From contig BBYL01000010.1 of NCBI GenBank assembly GCA_001570385.1, positions 248,001 to 312,000 of the forward strand: DNA of 64,000 bases, given 5' to 3'. Below, piece after piece: positions 7,365-15,174 of the stretch. Within the stretch, counting starts at the first letter, position 1; each line of letters begins with the position of its first letter. The translations under genes were made by a program, and so were the position numbers. The notes below the pieces were generated by a model that saw only the letters and a list, made by a program, of their open reading frames with translations, did no database searches and was not told the DNA's origin. Origin of the DNA: Microtetraspora glauca. Its GTDB lineage: Bacteria > Actinomycetota > Actinomycetes > Streptosporangiales > Streptosporangiaceae.

Positions 7365-8453
7365 TCACCTCAGGGCTTCGTCCAGGTCGGCCTGCCGTTC
7401 GTGGAGAGGGAGGTCGAGCCGGACGAGCGTGCCTCCGCCGGGCGCGGCGCTCGCGGCGACGCTGCCTCCATGGCTGTCCACGACCTGGCGCACGATGGCG
7501 AGCCCCAGTCCGGAGCCGGGCATGGCCCGTGCGCCCGGCGCGCGGTAGAATCGGTCGAAGACATGCGGGAGGTCCTCGGCCGCGATTCCCTTCCCGTGAT
7601 CGCGTACGGTGACCACGCCTCCGGTCTGGGACACCTCGACCGCTCCCCCGGGCGGACCGTACTTGCCCGCGTTGTCCAGCAGGTTGGCGACCGCCCGGGA
7701 CAGCCGGTCGGACACACCGCGCACCACCGCCGGCTCGACCGAGACCTGGTACGACATGGACGGCCAGTGGGCCGACGCCCGCGACACCTCCCGCGTGACG
7801 ATCTCGTCGAGGCGCACATCCTCGACCAGCGCGGCCGGCTCCTCGTCCCTGGCCAGCTCGACCACATCGGAGATCAGTACGGTCAACTCCTCCATGCCGG
7901 CCATCGCCGCCCTGCTGATCTCGTCGTGGTCCTCCTGGTCGGGTCCGCCCCTGATCAGCAGCTCGACATTCGTGCGCAGCGCGGTCAGGGGCGTTCGCAG
8001 CTCATGGGAGGCGTCGGCGACCAGCCGTTTCTGCGCTCGGGCGGAGCGTTCCAGCGCGTCCAGCATGGTGTTGAAACTGCGGGCCAGGCTGCCCAGCTCG
8101 TCGTCTTTGGCGACCTCGATCCGCGTGGTGAGGTCGCGCGTGGAGGCGACCCGCTCGGCCGCGTCCTTCAGGATGCCCACCGGGCGCAGAGCGGTATGCG
8201 CGGCGAGCCACCCGAGCGCCCCGGACAGGAGAAGGCCGCCGAAGGCGACCGCGAGGAACGGCCAGCCGAGATCGTCCACATCCCCGAGGCTGGCCAGCAC
8301 CCCGGGCGGCGGGCGGTCGGGATACGCCTCGTAGTGCCCGAGCGCGCTCTCGACCCTCCGGCACGTGATGAGGTACGCGGCGACGATCACAACGATCACG
8401 CTGATCGCGGCGGTCATCGCCGAGGCGAGGGCGAGCCGCCAGCGGAGCTTCAT
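7365..8453 (-). CDS. sensor histidine kinase, HAMP type
   Basis: A 362-residue membrane kinase. Two transmembrane helices (about residues 7-30 and 64-87) flank a short extracytoplasmic loop of some 35 residues, too small for a large sensor domain. A HAMP linker follows (about 88-140), then the H-box [10 protein letters not shown] with the phospho-acceptor at His150. The ATP-binding part shows an N-box ([10 protein letters not shown]), G1 (VRDHGKGI) and G2 (GSGLGLAIV). Its start overlaps the response regulator stop as ATGA, so the two are translationally coupled. The family is similar to MprB or CseC-type envelope-stress kinases. The ligand is unknown. Confidence 0.95.
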   Translation of the reverse strand: MKLRWRLALASAMTAAISVIVVIVAAYLITCRRVESALGHYEAYPDRPPPGVLASLGDVDDLGWPFLAVAFGGLLLSGALGWLAAHTALRPVGILKDAAERVASTRDLTTRIEVAKDDELGSLARSFNTMLDALERSARAQKRLVADASHELRTPLTALRTNVELLIRGGPDQEDHDEISRAAMAGMEELTVLISDVVELARDEEPAALVEDVRLDEIVTREVSRASAHWPSMSYQVSVEPAVVRGVSDRLSRAVANLLDNAGKYGPPGGAVEVSQTGGVVTVRDHGKGIAAEDLPHVFDRFYRAPGARAMPGSGLGLAIVRQVVDSHGGSVAASAAPGGGTLVRLDLPLHERQADLDEALR

Positions 8454-9130
8454 GCCTGCTCCCTCAGCGTGTAGCCGAGGCCGTGCACGGTCTGGATCAA
8501 TCTCGGTTCCCCACCCGCTTCGGTCTTTCTCCGTAGATAGCGGATGTAGACCTCCAGGGAGTTGGAACCCGGCGTGAACTCGTAGCCCCAGATGCGTTCG
8601 AGAATGACCTCGCGGGTGAGCACCTGGCCTCCGTTGCAGATGAGTAGGTCGAGCAGCGCGAACTCTGTCCTGGTCAGGTCGATGATCCGCGTACCGCGCC
8701 GCGCTTGCCTGCTGTCCGGCATGATCGCCAGATCCGCGTAGCGGGTCACCGGCCCGGCCGGTGCCGTACGGCGGAGCAGCGCGCGCACCCGCGCGAACAG
8801 CTCCTCCAGTGCGAACGGTTTGGCGAGGTAGTCGTCGGCTCCCGCGTCGAGGCCCGTGACCCGGTCACCGATGCCGCCGAGAGCCGTCAGCATGAGCACC
8901 GGCGTGCGGTCACCGACCTCACGGAGTCTCCTGCAGACCTCCAGGCCGTCCATCTGGGGCATCATCACGTCGAGAACGACCAGGTCGGGCGGGCTTCCGG
9001 TGATCGACGCGAGCGCGGTCACACCGTCGGAGGCTCCCGCGACCTGATATCCCTCCACCCGGAGCGCGCGGGACACCGCGTTGCGCACTTCCGGTTCGTC
9101 GTCCACGACGAGCACGCGTGTCTCGGCCAC
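8450..9130 (-). CDS. OmpR/PhoB-family response regulator
   Basis: A 226-residue regulator. The receiver domain fills residues 1-120 with the acidic pocket DDE (10-12), phospho-acceptor Asp54 ([12 protein letters not shown]), the switch Thr (LMLTAL) and Lys (AKPF). A C-terminal winged-helix domain follows ([11 protein letters not shown] to YIRYLRRK). It pairs with the kinase immediately downstream; the genes overlap by four bases. The start is GTG, giving a protein that begins [12 protein letters not shown]. An imperfect 22-bp direct repeat lies 140-195 bp upstream of the gene and could be part of its control region. Confidence 0.95.
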   Translation of the reverse strand: MAETRVLVVDDEPEVRNAVSRALRVEGYQVAGASDGVTALASITGSPPDLVVLDVMMPQMDGLEVCRRLREVGDRTPVLMLTALGGIGDRVTGLDAGADDYLAKPFALEELFARVRALLRRTAPAGPVTRYADLAIMPDSRQARRGTRIIDLTRTEFALLDLLICNGGQVLTREVILERIWGYEFTPGSNSLEVYIRYLRRKTEAGGEPRLIQTVHGLGYTLREQA

Positions 9131-9268
9131 GGCGCCATCATGACCCGGAAATCTGAGAGTGTCCTGAACTCCGGCAATATCTCGCGATAACTTGCGCTAT
9201 CCGGCCTGTGCCGAACGTTTTCCGTGCGCGTCCCCCGCTCCGTGCGTCCGCAGACGTCCGGATCGTCA

Positions 9269-9324
9269 GGCGCCGCGGTCTTCACACGCCCGGATACGCC
9301 CTGGCGCCGCGGTCTTCACACGCC
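9269..9324. repeat. 22-bp direct repeat, two copies 34 bp apart
   Basis: GGCGCCGCGGTCTTCACACG is found at 9269 and 9303, each followed by CC. It lies between the response regulator and the small gene at 9350. OmpR-type regulators bind direct repeats, but these are longer and further apart than usual. Confidence 0.7.
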
Positions 9325-9349
9325 GGGATCTCTCGTGGCCGCCGCGTGC

Positions 9350-9640
9350 TCATGCGTCGGGATGCTGAGCGAGGTACTCGATGTAGACCGGGCGCAACGC
9401 TTCGCCGAGATGGCCCTCCCCGGCCGCCATGGCATCACTGAGCAGCGCGGACACTCGGCTGAGATCGTTGGCCGTCTCCTCACGCTCCCCGCTGGCGGCC
9501 TCGGCCGCGGGGATCACTTTCAGCAGGCGCCAGAGAAACCCGAGGTCACCGTGCCGTACGGCATAGCGGACGGCGCGGTCGTGCAACTCCCGTGCGGACA
9601 GCAGCTCAAGCTCTTCCACGTCCATCCTCCCCACCCCCAT
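9350..9640 (-). CDS. small conserved helical protein, unknown function
   Basis: About 96 residues, acidic and predicted all-helical (ELELLSARELHDRAVRYAV, then FLWRLLKVIPAAEAASG). No signal peptide or membrane helix. Strong GC3 bias supports coding. Two starts are possible: ATG at 9640, preceded by GGGGAAAG, and ATG at 9625, where the only Shine-Dalgarno is too close. I chose 9640. I recall similar short uncharacterised proteins in other actinomycetes but know no function. It is divergent from the downstream membrane protein gene. Confidence 0.6.
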   Translation of the reverse strand: MGVGRMDVEELELLSARELHDRAVRYAVRHGDLGFLWRLLKVIPAAEAASGEREETANDLSRVSALLSDAMAAGEGHLGEALRPVYIEYLAQHPDA

Positions 9641-9808
9641 CGAGGTGCTTTCCCCGGAGATGGGGCAATTAATGCAAGTTGTCCGATGAGAAACGGGCAA
9701 TCCCTTTCGGTGGAGGTCCGGACCGACACGCCGCCGACGCCCGGCGCGGATTTTTTACCGGAACCCGGACATGCCCATGCTGTGCTCTGGCATGGAAGAC
9801 TCCGTTAC

Positions 9809-10183
9809 GTGAAGGTCATCATCAAGATTCTGATCGTCGCGGCGGCGCTGTGGGCGTCCACCAAGCTGGTGGACGGCATCGTGCTCACCGCAGACACCAC
9901 CTCCAAACAGATCGGCACGCTGCTCGCGGTCGCGCTGATCTTCGGCCTGGTGAACGCGGTCATCAAGCCGATCATCAAGTTCGTGGGTTGTGCGTTCTAC
10001 GTGCTCACGTTCGGCCTCTTCGCGCTGGTGGTCAACGCCGCCCTGCTGCTGCTCACCGGCTGGGCGTCCGAGCAGCTCGACCTGCCGTTCCATGTCGACG
10101 GCTTCATGGCCGCCTTCTGGGGCGCGCTCCTGATCGGCGTGATCAGCTGGATCCTGGAGCTGATCCTCCGCGTCAACGACTGA
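9809..10183 (+). CDS. holin-like four-helix membrane protein (PF04020 type)
   Basis: A 124-residue protein with four hydrophobic helices, matching the small actinobacterial family annotated as phage holin family or superfamily IV holin. Recognisable features are KIL-type N-terminus, the loop GLVNAVIKPIIKF and a C-terminal helix ending WILELILRVND. The GTG start at 9809 follows GGAAGA at good spacing; longer ORF starts are out of keeping with the family. Despite the name, these are chromosomal membrane proteins with no shown lysis role. No phage genes surround it. Confidence 0.8.
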   Translation: MKVIIKILIVAAALWASTKLVDGIVLTADTTSKQIGTLLAVALIFGLVNAVIKPIIKFVGCAFYVLTFGLFALVVNAALLLLTGWASEQLDLPFHVDGFMAAFWGALLIGVISWILELILRVND

Positions 10184-10273
10184 CGGCACGCTGTCCACGC
10201 CTTCCGGGGCGTCCCCGCGCCGCGTCGCCCTCGACCGACCTCGGTCACCGGGCGGCGCGGCCGTCTCGTTTCC

Positions 10274-10311
10274 CGGCCGCCCCGCGCCTTCACGGCCGCC
10301 CCGCGCCTTCA
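10274..10311. repeat. 19-bp tandem duplication
   Basis: CGGCCGCCCCGCGCCTTCA occurs twice in a row, with a partial third copy, in the gap between convergent genes. Confidence 0.8.
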
Positions 10312-10388
10312 CGGCCGGGTGGCGCCGGGAGGCGTCCGCTGCCTCTTCGCCCGGTAGCGAGGACGACGGCCTTCACTCACACGCGAGA

Positions 10389-11315
10389 TCACACCTGGTT
10401 CGGCACCGTCGAACCGGTCCGGAGGGAGGCGAGAACCCGGATGGTACGGGCCTGTTCACTCTCGCTCCCGAACGGACTCACCAGCAGCTCCGTCGCTCCG
10501 GCTTCCGCGTACTGCCGGATCGCCCGAGCCAGGGTGGATTCGTCCCCTGCGACGACCGTCTCGTGCACACCGGACATGCCCTGGCGGTCCAGCATCGACC
10601 GATAGCTGGCGAACTGGGCGGCGAACCCCACCGTCTGGGCGACCCGCCGCCTGGCCCCGTCCGGATCGTCGGTGACGCTGACCATCACCGACGCCACGAT
10701 CCGGGGCGCCGGCCGTCCCGCCTCCGCCGCGGCGCGGGTGATCGTCGGCTGGACGTAGTCGGCGATGGCTTCCGGGCCCGTCCACACGGTCACCGTGCCG
10801 TCGGCGAGTTCGGCGGCGATGCGCAGCATGACCGGGCCGAGCGCGGAGACCAGCACGGAGGGCGGTTTCGTGCCGGGTACGTCGATCTGCCCCACCGCGG
10901 TGAGCGTCTGGCCCCGGTACTCGACCTGTTCGCCGCGCAGCAGGGGCTGAAGTGCCGACAGGTACTCCCGGACGTGCCGGGCGGGACGGTCGTAGGAGTG
11001 GCCGAACTGTCCCTCGATGATCTGGCGATGGCTCGGCCCGATCCCGAGGGTGAGCCGGTTGCCCGTGACCGCCTGCGTTGTGAGTGCCTGACCCGCCAGC
11101 GCGAGCGGGTGCCGGGGATAGGTCTGCACCACCGCGGTCCCCAACTCGATCGCGGGGACCCGCTGACCGATGACGGCCAGCAGCGTGAGGGCGTCCCATG
11201 AGGTGAGCTGGCTGAGGAAGACGCTGTCCAGCCCCGCCTCGGCCGCGGCGCGCACCTGCGCGACCGTCGCGTCCACGGTCGACCCGCCGCCGCCGATGTA
11301 CAGCCCTGTCTTCAT
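10389..11315 (-). CDS. LLM-class (luciferase-like) F420-dependent oxidoreductase
   Basis: A 308-residue TIM-barrel flavin or F420 oxidoreductase. The N-terminus (MKTGLYIGGGG) and the segments LTLGIGPSHR and EYLSALQPLL are typical of actinobacterial luciferase-like F420 enzymes. The ATG at 11315 is preceded by AGGAG at ideal spacing; upstream ORF extension is spurious. Substrate unknown. It is divergently transcribed from a TetR gene, and the shared 100-bp gap holds two copies of a TGAAC-N5-GTTC site, so it is very likely repressed by that TetR until an effector appears. Confidence 0.88.
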   Translation of the reverse strand: MKTGLYIGGGGSTVDATVAQVRAAAEAGLDSVFLSQLTSWDALTLLAVIGQRVPAIELGTAVVQTYPRHPLALAGQALTTQAVTGNRLTLGIGPSHRQIIEGQFGHSYDRPARHVREYLSALQPLLRGEQVEYRGQTLTAVGQIDVPGTKPPSVLVSALGPVMLRIAAELADGTVTVWTGPEAIADYVQPTITRAAAEAGRPAPRIVASVMVSVTDDPDGARRRVAQTVGFAAQFASYRSMLDRQGMSGVHETVVAGDESTLARAIRQYAEAGATELLVSPFGSESEQARTIRVLASLRTGSTVPNQV

Positions 11316-11328
11316 GGCGCTCCTAACC

Positions 11329-11385
11329 TGAACCGGATGTTCACCTTCCGATGCAGGGCCGACACTAACATGAACCGTGCGTTCC
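11329..11385. promoter_or_regulatory. two TetR-type operators between divergent genes
   Basis: TGAACCGGATGTTCA (11329-11343) is a perfect TGAAC-N5-GTTCA dyad. TGAACCGTGCGTTCC (11371-11385) is the same with one mismatch, and both are preceded by CTAAC. The centres are 42 bp apart, four helical turns, placing them on one face of the DNA. One site covers the promoter side of each gene. Confidence 0.75.
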
Positions 11386-11415
11386 GATTGTTCTGCTGTT
11401 TGGAGAGGCGGTTCT

Positions 11416-11967
11416 GTGCGAGCCGACGCGCGGCGCAACCAGCAACTCATCGTCGCCACCGCTCTCAGGTTGTTCGCGGAGCGGGGAACGGGCGTGTCGA
11501 TGGAAGAGATCGCCAGGAGCGCCGGGCTCGGCGTCGGCACCCTCTACCGGCACTTCCCCGATCGGCAGGCACTGGTGGAGGACATCGCCGCCGACGTTCT
11601 CCGGCGGCTGCTCACGTTCGGCCAGGCCACGATCGAGCGGACCGCGTCGCCGTGGCAAGCCCTGCTGCTCATCGTGGCGCACTGCGCCGGGCTGCCGCTG
11701 GCCTTGACCAAGTCGCTGTCCGACGCCCCGTCGGCCCACCCCGAACTGGTGAGGCTGCGACAGGACCTCGACACCCTGTTCGCCCAGATCGCGGAACAGG
11801 CGCAGGAGGAGGGGACGATGCGTCGTGACATCCCGCCGAGCGAGGTCATCGGCCTGCTCAACGTGGCCGTCTGCCGTCCCGGGGCGCGCGCGGACGACCA
11901 CCTGACCACGGTGATCCTCGACGGCCTCGCGGCGCCCGGCGCCACCCGGCGCCGGGCCCCCGCCTGA
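11416..11967 (+). CDS. TetR-family transcriptional regulator
   Basis: A 183-residue repressor. The N-terminal HTH is clear: residues 8-50 contain LIVATALRLFAERG, then MEEIARSAGLGVGTLYRHFP. The C-terminal domain is typical of TetR proteins and should bind a small ligand. I chose GTG at 11416, after GGAGAG; an upstream GTG adds 13 residues that overlap the second operator. The divergent F420-type oxidoreductase and the paired operators in the gap mark the likely target and autoregulation. Confidence 0.9.
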   Translation: MRADARRNQQLIVATALRLFAERGTGVSMEEIARSAGLGVGTLYRHFPDRQALVEDIAADVLRRLLTFGQATIERTASPWQALLLIVAHCAGLPLALTKSLSDAPSAHPELVRLRQDLDTLFAQIAEQAQEEGTMRRDIPPSEVIGLLNVAVCRPGARADDHLTTVILDGLAAPGATRRRAPA

Positions 11968-12173
11968 GTCACTCCGTCGGGGCGAGCCCGCACGTTCGAC
12001 CGGGCGCGGCACGATGACGCGGACGCCGACGAGGCCGGCCGGCGGTCGGATCGCCCACGGCCGAAGTGGGACTTCACCCACCATCGTGTCGGCCGCCACA
12101 TCCCACCCTGGTCGCCCTCGCGCCGAATAACCCTTATTATGAGTAGGGAATACCGATAACCCGGGGGGTGGCG

Positions 12174-13241
12174 ATGAGCATCGACGTGCACCAGCATCTG
12201 TGGACGCCGTCGTTCCTCGACGCCCTGCGCCGCCGTTCGGCGCCACCCCGCCTCGACGGTTGGACCCTCCTCCTGGACGGCGAGCCGCCGTACGAGGTGG
12301 ATCCGGACGACCACGACCTCGCCGTCCGGGCGTCGCGGGCCGCGGGGCTCGACCTCGCCCTGGTCTCCCTGTCCAGCCCGCTCGGGATCGAGCACCTGCC
12401 ACCGGACGAGGCGTGGCCGCTGATCGACGCCTATCATGCGGGGGCCGCGGAACTGCCCGCTCCCTTCCGCGCCTGGGCCGCCGCCCCGGTGACGGACATC
12501 GACCCCGCACGGCTGTCGCACACCCTCGACCAGGGCTTCGCCGGGCTCCAGCTCCCGGCCACCGCACTGCGGGACGCCGCGGGATTCGCGGTGGCCGCCC
12601 CGCTGCTCGACGTGCTCGCGGAGCGCGGGCTTCCCCTTTTCGTGCACCCCGGACCCGCCGCGGTCCCTTCCGGAAGCCCCGCCTGGTGGGCGGCGGTCGT
12701 GCCGTACGCGCAGCAGATGCACGCCTCCTGGTACGCCTTCCAGGCCGTGGGACGGCCCCGCCATCCCGACCTCAAGATCTGCTTCGCCCTGCTCGCCGGG
12801 CTGGCGCCGCTCCACTCCGAGCGCGCGACGAACAGGGGCGCCCCCGGGCGCGGGCGGGTGGATCCCGGCGCGTTCGTCGAGACGTCGTCGTACGGGTCGC
12901 GCGCCATCGACGCGGTGATCCGCGAGCTCGGCATCGACGTCGTGGTCAACGGCTCCGACCAGCCCTACGCCGAGGCCCCGTCCCTGGACTTCGGCGACGC
13001 CGCACGTCACGCCATCGGCCATGCCAACGCCGTCCGGCTGCTCCAGGCGCGGTCGCACCACAGGCCGTCGCCCTCACCCGAGCCGTCACCGTCACCATCA
13101 CCATCACCATCACGCACGACGTCACAGCAGCTCAGGACGTCACAGCCGTACTCAGAGACACAGCCGTACTCAGAGACACAGCCGCACACAACGACACGAG
13201 CACACCCGCACACGCCGTCACGAAAGGAGCCGCAGTCATGA
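12174..13241 (+). CDS. amidohydrolase-family protein with low-complexity C-terminal tail
   Basis: A 355-residue protein. The N-terminal barrel begins IDVHQHLWTP, the HxH metal motif of PF04909-type amidohydrolases, and continues with FVHPGPAAVP and a late Asp (VVNGSDQPYA). This fits decarboxylases or hydrolases of that superfamily. The last roughly 65 residues are a Ser/Pro/Thr/Gln/His tail coded by 6-bp and 18-bp DNA repeats and are unlike the family, which normally ends near the position corresponding to 13050. The stop overlaps the next start as ATGA, coupling it to the cysteine-dioxygenase-like gene. ATG 12174 follows a GGGGGG run; GTG six bases earlier is an alternative. Confidence 0.8.
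   Translation: MSIDVHQHLWTPSFLDALRRRSAPPRLDGWTLLLDGEPPYEVDPDDHDLAVRASRAAGLDLALVSLSSPLGIEHLPPDEAWPLIDAYHAGAAELPAPFRAWAAAPVTDIDPARLSHTLDQGFAGLQLPATALRDAAGFAVAAPLLDVLAERGLPLFVHPGPAAVPSGSPAWWAAVVPYAQQMHASWYAFQAVGRPRHPDLKICFALLAGLAPLHSERATNRGAPGRGRVDPGAFVETSSYGSRAIDAVIRELGIDVVVNGSDQPYAEAPSLDFGDAARHAIGHANAVRLLQARSHHRPSPSPEPSPSPSPSPSRTTSQQLRTSQPYSETQPYSETQPHTTTRAHPHTPSRKEPQS
13086..13194 (+). repeat. 6-bp and 18-bp tandem repeats inside the amidohydrolase tail
   Basis: TCACCG/TCACCA repeats at 13086-13113, then the 18-bp unit CACAGCCGTACTCAGAGA at 13141-13158 and 13159-13176, with a diverged third copy at 13177-13194. All copies are in multiples of three, so length changes keep the frame. Confidence 0.85.
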
Positions 13242-13777
13242 GCACGCCCACAGTCCAGGTCACCGAGAGCGACGCTCCGTATGAGCGGCTGCCGGCCCGC
13301 GCGCTGGACCGCCGCGAGCTGGCGACCCTCGTCAACGACCTCGCCGCCCGGCCGGAGCTGTGGGAGGAGCACCTCAACTTCGACGGGGCCGAGGACGGCG
13401 GGCGCCACTACGCCTCGCTCCATCGCGACTCGCACGTGGACGTGTGGCTGCTGTGCTGGCGCCCGGAGGACGACACGGGCTGGCACGACCACGACATCTC
13501 CTCGGGAGCGGTCCGCGTGGTGAACGGCACCCTCAAGGAGTCCAACCCCAGGATCGGCGGCCTGCACCTGGAGACGACCGTCACGGCGGGCGACTCGTTC
13601 TCGTTCGGGCCGGACCACATCCACCGGCTGACCGGCGTGGAGCACGGCAGCGTGTCGATCCACGCCTACTCGCCGCCCCTGTGGCGTCTGGGGCAGTACT
13701 CCATCGGCGACGACGGGATGATGCGCCGGCTGTCCGTCAGCTACGCCGACGAGCTGCGCCCGCTCGACCCGGCGTGA
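13238..13777 (+). CDS. cysteine dioxygenase-type cupin
   Basis: A 179-residue cupin related to type I cysteine and thiol dioxygenases, which use Fe(II) and O2 to turn a thiol into a sulfinate. The likely iron ligands are the two His of GWHDHD and the His of DHIHRL; the sequence between carries RVVNGTLKESN. It lacks an obvious SXHXWY-type motif of mammalian cysteine dioxygenase, as usual for bacterial forms, so the substrate could be another thiol. ATG follows GAAAGGAG and overlaps the amidohydrolase stop. Confidence 0.85.
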   Translation: MSTPTVQVTESDAPYERLPARALDRRELATLVNDLAARPELWEEHLNFDGAEDGGRHYASLHRDSHVDVWLLCWRPEDDTGWHDHDISSGAVRVVNGTLKESNPRIGGLHLETTVTAGDSFSFGPDHIHRLTGVEHGSVSIHAYSPPLWRLGQYSIGDDGMMRRLSVSYADELRPLDPA

Positions 13778-13828
13778 GCGTTCCCGTCCCGGCCTGACCC
13801 CGTCCGGCCGCCGTTCCCGCGTCCCGGC

Positions 13829-15007
13829 TCAGCCCGCGGGCGCGGGGCGCCCGGCGAGACAGCCGAACAGGAGCTGGAGGGCGCACGCGCCGAGCCCCGC
13901 GAGCAGCGGAAGCGTCCAGTCACCGGAAAGCTGGTGCAGCAGGCCGAAGAGGAGCGGGCCGACCGCGGCCAGCACGTAGCCGCTCGACTGCGCGACCGCC
14001 GAGAGCGCGGTCACCGAGGCCGGGTCCGGCGCACGCAGCGCGATGATCAGCAGGGCCAGTGCGATGGAGGCACCCTGGCCCACCCCCAGGATGATCATCC
14101 ACAGCCACGGCGATGTCGCGGGAGCCAGCAGGACCCCGGCATATCCGGCGATGGTGAGAGCCGCCGCCCCCACGACGTGCGGCACCTGCGATCGGGCGCC
14201 ACCCGCGTGCACGGGCACGGTCAGCGTCGCCGCTATCTGGGCCAGGTTCGTCAGCCCGAGAAGGTATCCGGCCTGGTCCGCCGGGAGTCCCGCGTCCTGG
14301 AAGATCGTGGGCAGCCACGCCAGCATGATGTAGAACGTCAACGACTGCAGGCCCATGAACGCCATGACGAACCAGGTCATCCTGCTGCCCAGCAGGGTCC
14401 GGTACGGCCGGCGCCCGCCCTTGCCGTACGTCCCCGGCGGCCGGCGCAGCGCCTGCGGCGTCCAGAGCACGGCGGCGACGATCGCGAGCATGGCCGCCGA
14501 TGCGGCCGCGGCCCGCCAGCCGAACTCGCGGGCCAGCGGGACCATCACCGCCGACGCTCCCGCGGCCCCGGCCACCAGGCAGGACACGTAAACCGCGGTG
14601 TAGGGCCCGACCCGTGACGGGAAGTGCTGCTTGACGATCGCGGGCATGGCGACGTTCATGATCGCGATGGCCGTGCCGGCGAGTGCGGCTCCGCCGTACA
14701 GGGCGACGAGGCCGTCCATACTGCGCACGATGACTCCGACGGCGAGGATGAGCAGGCCGACGAGAAGCGTGCGGTCCAGCCCGATCCGCCCGGCGAGCGC
14801 GGGCGCCAGCGGCGCGAGCAGGCCGAGGCAGACCACCATGACGGTGGTGATGGCGCCGCCCGCCGCCGCGTTCAGCCCGAGGTCGCCCATGATGTCGCTG
14901 AGCAGCGGCGACACGCCCGCGAGTGCGGGCCGGAGGTTCAGCGCCGCGAGAACGAACCCCACGATCAGCAGCATCCGGCCCGGCTCGCCGTCGGTTCCCC
15001 GATTCAC
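13829..15007 (-). CDS. CynX/NimT-type MFS transporter
   Basis: A 392-residue membrane protein with about 12 helices. The first helix contains AALNLRPALAGVSPLL, the hallmark of CynX/NimT (cyanate or nitroimidazole) MFS proteins. Starts at GTG. It lies downstream of the benzoylformate-decarboxylase-like gene on the same strand with a 167-bp gap holding three 9-bp GCTCGCCCG repeats. The pairing suggests uptake or export of an aromatic or 2-oxo acid handled by that enzyme; this is inference. Confidence 0.87.
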   Translation of the reverse strand: MNRGTDGEPGRMLLIVGFVLAALNLRPALAGVSPLLSDIMGDLGLNAAAGGAITTVMVVCLGLLAPLAPALAGRIGLDRTLLVGLLILAVGVIVRSMDGLVALYGGAALAGTAIAIMNVAMPAIVKQHFPSRVGPYTAVYVSCLVAGAAGASAVMVPLAREFGWRAAAASAAMLAIVAAVLWTPQALRRPPGTYGKGGRRPYRTLLGSRMTWFVMAFMGLQSLTFYIMLAWLPTIFQDAGLPADQAGYLLGLTNLAQIAATLTVPVHAGGARSQVPHVVGAAALTIAGYAGVLLAPATSPWLWMIILGVGQGASIALALLIIALRAPDPASVTALSAVAQSSGYVLAAVGPLLFGLLHQLSGDWTLPLLAGLGACALQLLFGCLAGRPAPAG

Positions 15008-15174
15008 GGCCGAATGTTAGAACGAGTGCCCGGTGATGTCGCCCCGCGTGGTCACGCACGGGGTGTGCGTGACCACCACGGTGCTCGCCCGGCTCGCCCG
15101 GCTCGCCCGGTTCGACCGGTCGGCTCCCGATCCCGTCCAGATCTTTGCGCCCACGAAGGTCACGAAAAATCCTC

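Noticed and set aside
7206..8474. 422-codon plus-strand frame opposite the histidine kinase
   Set aside because: The minus-strand kinase has H-box, N-box and G-boxes. The opposite frame has no family resemblance.
13086..13194. CRISPR-like repeats
   Set aside because: The repeats are directly abutting, without spacers, and lie within a coding frame.
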